Assembly (NCBI GenBank): GCA_020854015.1
Contig: JADZGG010000374.1
Location: forward strand, 1-6,684
DNA length: 6,684 nt
From: Flavobacteriales bacterium
Lineage (GTDB): Bacteria; Bacteroidota; Bacteroidia; Flavobacteriales_F; PHOS-HE28
Reading direction: 5' to 3'
Shown here: piece after piece, positions 4,589-6,684 of the stretch
How the letters are laid out: each line of letters starts with the position of its first letter
Numbering within the stretch: the first letter of the stretch is position 1
Position numbers and translations under genes: made by a program
The notes under the pieces: model-generated
Told to the model about the DNA's origin: nothing
Database searches by the model: none
What the model saw: the letters and a program-made list of their open reading frames with translations, nothing else

Positions 4589-6684
4589 GTGGAGCGCTTC
4601 GCCGATATCATTCTGCCGTTGAGCGTACCAGGAACGTACACGTACGGAGTGCCGGATGGTTCGGATGTACGACCGGGCATGCGCGTGGTCGTGCCCTTCG
4701 GTCCGCGCCGCAGCTATTCAGGGCTTGTCCTGCGCGTACACGACAAAAGCCCGCTAGGTCGCCAGGTCCGGAGCATCAGTTCGGTGCTCGACGAGGCCGC
4801 GGTGGTGAACGAACGCCAGCTGGCGCTGTGGCAACGCGTACGGGAGCACTACCTGTGCACCTTGGGCGAAGTGATGCTGGCGGCCATGCCCGGCCCCTTG
4901 GTGCTCACCAGCGAGACCAACTTGATCAGCGGCCCGAACGTAGCGACCGCTTCCACACCTGACGCTCGACGAGCGATCCTCTTGAGCGTGTTGGAGCAAC
5001 GCCACAAGTTGACCTTGGGTGAAGCCTCCGAGATCCTGCAGGTGAAGGACCCCATTGCGGCCATTCAGAAGTTGATCGCCGAAGGAGCCCTCACGGTGGC
5101 CGAAGAGATCGGTGAGCGCTTCAAGCCCCGCATGCTGCGGCTCGTGGAACAAGGACCCGAAGGAGACACCGAGGAGCAGCTCCATCACTTGTTCGACCGT
5201 TTGGAAAAGGCGCCGAAGCAGTTGCACCTACTGATGCGCTTCATCGAATTGAGCCGCTGCCTTTCCGCTGCACCGCGTGAGGTGAAACGAGATGAGCTGC
5301 TCAAGCTCAGTGATGCCTCTCCCGCTCACTTGAAGCAGCTCTGCGACAAGGGTGTGCTGCGCGTCACCGAACGCGCCGCCGACGCGCCTTCCGGTGCTGC
5401 TGCCAACGCCGCTCCGCTCGTACTGAGCGAGGATCAACGCAAAGCACTGGATGCTGTGCGGGATGGCTTCACCGCGCACGACCATGTTCTTTTGAGGGGC
5501 GTCACCTCTTCCGGTAAGACCGAACTGTACGCCACATTGATCAATGAGGTGCTCCAGGAAGGCGGCCAGGTGCTCTACCTGCTTCCGGAGATCGCTCTCA
5601 CAACTCAGGTCATCGGTCGGATGCGGGCCCGCTTCGGCGATCAGGTCGTGGTGTTCCATTCGCGGATACCCCAGCGTGAACGCACCGATCTGTGGCTTCG
5701 CATGCAACGTGATCCGCAGGCCCACCGGGTGGTGATCGGCGCTCGATCGTCCCTGTTCCTCCCCTTCCACGACCTGCGACTGGTGATCGTGGACGAAGAG
5801 CACGACCCCAGCTACAAGCAACACGACCCGGCACCGCGATACAACGCCCGTGACATGGCCTTGGTGCTGGCCACCATCCACGGTGCAAGGGCATTGCTGG
5901 GCTCCGCCACACCTTCCCTCGAGAGCCTGTACAACGCCCGCACGGGCAAGTTCGGCTATGCTGAACTGCTTACACGTTATGGAGAAGGGACCCTGCCCGC
6001 CATAGTGCGTGTGGATCTGGGGGACGCCTACAAGCGCAAGGCCATGCGTGGGCACTTCTCGGTCACGCTGATCGAAGGTCTTCAACAGGCCATTGCGCGA
6101 AAGGAACAAGCCATCATCTTCCAGAACAGGCGGGGCTATGTGCCGGTATGGCAGTGCGAGACCTGTGGTTGGGTGCCCCAATGCGAGCACTGTGACGTCA
6201 GCCTCACGTACCACAAGAGCGCTCATGACCTTCGGTGCCATTATTGCGGCCGCACCTACCCCCCCCCGACCCAATGCGGTTCCTGCGGCAGCCCTCGCAT
6301 TCGCATGCTCGGATTCGGTACGGAGAAGATCGAAGAGGAACTTGCTGAGTTCATGCCGGATGCACGCGTGGCCCGGATGGACCAGGACACTACGCGCGGC
6401 AAGCAAGCCTTTGAGCGGATTCTCAGCCGGTTCGGCGAGGGGGAGGTCGACATCCTCGTCGGTACGCAAATGGTGACCAAGGGGCTCGACTTTGAGCGGG
6501 TCTCGGTCGTCGGGATCCTGAACGGCGACAGCCTATTGCGATTCCCGGATTTCAGGGCACACGAGCGGGCCTTCCAGATGATGGCACAGGTGGCAGGGCG
6601 CAGCGGAAGGAGCCGGGCGCCAGGTACAGTGTTCATTCAGGCCCGCGACATCCACCATCCGGTGATCGATCTGGTGACGGCGCA
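4589..6684 (+). CDS. priA: Primosomal protein N' (replication-restart helicase PriA), C-terminus cut by window edge
   Basis: PriA is the 3'-5' superfamily 2 DNA helicase that recognises stalled forks and D-loops and reloads the replicative helicase. The 698 codons present show the N-terminal 3'-DNA-binding domain (ERFADIILPLSVPGTYTYGV, then GMRVVVPFG at about 35-43), a winged-helix region (about 125-200), Walker A GVTSSGKT (304-311), LPEIALTTQ (332-340), DEEH (402-405), GSATPS (438-443), motif V GTQMVTKG (625-632) and motif VI QVAGRSGR (667-674). Eight zinc-binding cysteines (523, 526, 532, 535, 550, 553, 563, 566) have exactly the spacing I recall for E. coli PriA. Bacteroidota PriA is usually a little over 800 residues, so about 100 are missing at the right edge. 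The start is uncertain: GTG 4589 puts five residues before DIILPL, as in related proteins; GTG 4583 and TTG 4577 are in-frame alternatives; the nearby ATG at 4558 is out of frame. No Shine-Dalgarno sequence is evident. It is transcribed divergently from the T9SS cargo gene. Confidence 0.97.
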   Translation, partial: MERFADIILPLSVPGTYTYGVPDGSDVRPGMRVVVPFGPRRSYSGLVLRVHDKSPLGRQVRSISSVLDEAAVVNERQLALWQRVREHYLCTLGEVMLAAMPGPLVLTSETNLISGPNVATASTPDARRAILLSVLEQRHKLTLGEASEILQVKDPIAAIQKLIAEGALTVAEEIGERFKPRMLRLVEQGPEGDTEEQLHHLFDRLEKAPKQLHLLMRFIELSRCLSAAPREVKRDELLKLSDASPAHLKQLCDKGVLRVTERAADAPSGAAANAAPLVLSEDQRKALDAVRDGFTAHDHVLLRGVTSSGKTELYATLINEVLQEGGQVLYLLPEIALTTQVIGRMRARFGDQVVVFHSRIPQRERTDLWLRMQRDPQAHRVVIGARSSLFLPFHDLRLVIVDEEHDPSYKQHDPAPRYNARDMALVLATIHGARALLGSATPSLESLYNARTGKFGYAELLTRYGEGTLPAIVRVDLGDAYKRKAMRGHFSVTLIEGLQQAIARKEQAIIFQNRRGYVPVWQCETCGWVPQCEHCDVSLTYHKSAHDLRCHYCGRTYPPPTQCGSCGSPRIRMLGFGTEKIEEELAEFMPDARVARMDQDTTRGKQAFERILSRFGEGEVDILVGTQMVTKGLDFERVSVVGILNGDSLLRFPDFRAHERAFQMMAQVAGRSGRSRAPGTVFIQARDIHHPVIDLVTA

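Noticed and set aside
4372..4962. Plus-strand frame of 196 codons spanning the divergent intergenic region
   Set aside because: It overlaps both the signal peptide of the T9SS gene and the priA N-terminus in the wrong frame, and its Arg/Ala-rich product resembles a shifted reading of coding DNA.
5228..6469. Long minus-strand open frame of 413 codons opposite priA
   Set aside because: It lies entirely within the priA coding region, has no recognisable motif, and its composition is what an antisense frame of GC-rich coding DNA gives. PriA on the plus strand has all its catalytic and zinc motifs intact.

Overview
The window looks like a stretch of chromosome from a relatively GC-rich member of the Bacteroidota, plausibly Flavobacteriales-like. 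The main evidence is a secreted choice-of-anchor L protein that ends in a gliding-motility/type IX secretion (T9SS type B) sorting domain, a system confined to this phylum. Supporting signs are TAnnTTCG elements resembling the Bacteroidota -7 promoter box upstream of two genes, start sites without clear Shine-Dalgarno sequences, and small envelope proteins of a kind I associate with this phylum. No mobile element, CRISPR array, tRNA or rRNA was seen.

Layout, left to right. On the minus strand, positions 1-276 hold the first 92 codons of a gene running off the left edge. Its start resembles the TerB-like N-terminus of Bacteroidota FHA/ATP-binding-cassette proteins. A strong hairpin terminator (313-341) separates it from a two-gene minus-strand operon: a lipoprotein of 302 residues (791-1699) followed 2 bases later by a secreted protein of 138 residues (372-788). 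Positions 1700-2086 contain a candidate 47-residue basic small protein (1844-1987, minus) with a hairpin just after its stop, and a promoter-like element for the lipoprotein. Positions 2087-4468 (minus) encode the 793-residue T9SS cargo protein. A 120-base divergent intergenic region follows, and then priA, the primosomal helicase, on the plus strand from about 4589 and cut by the right edge after 698 codons.

How the genes relate. priA is housekeeping replication-restart machinery and is probably unrelated to its neighbours. The minus-strand genes are nearly all envelope or secreted products: a T9SS-exported adhesin-like protein, an envelope lipoprotein, a periplasmic or secreted small protein, and possibly a signalling/transport ATPase. 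The lipoprotein and small secreted protein are almost certainly co-transcribed and may work together, but their function is unknown.

Nothing here is clearly a new system. The items most worth a second look are the 47-residue small ORF, the uncharacterised lipoprotein/secreted-protein pair, the apparently leaderless promoter of the T9SS protein, and nested inverted repeats at the 285-366 gene junction.
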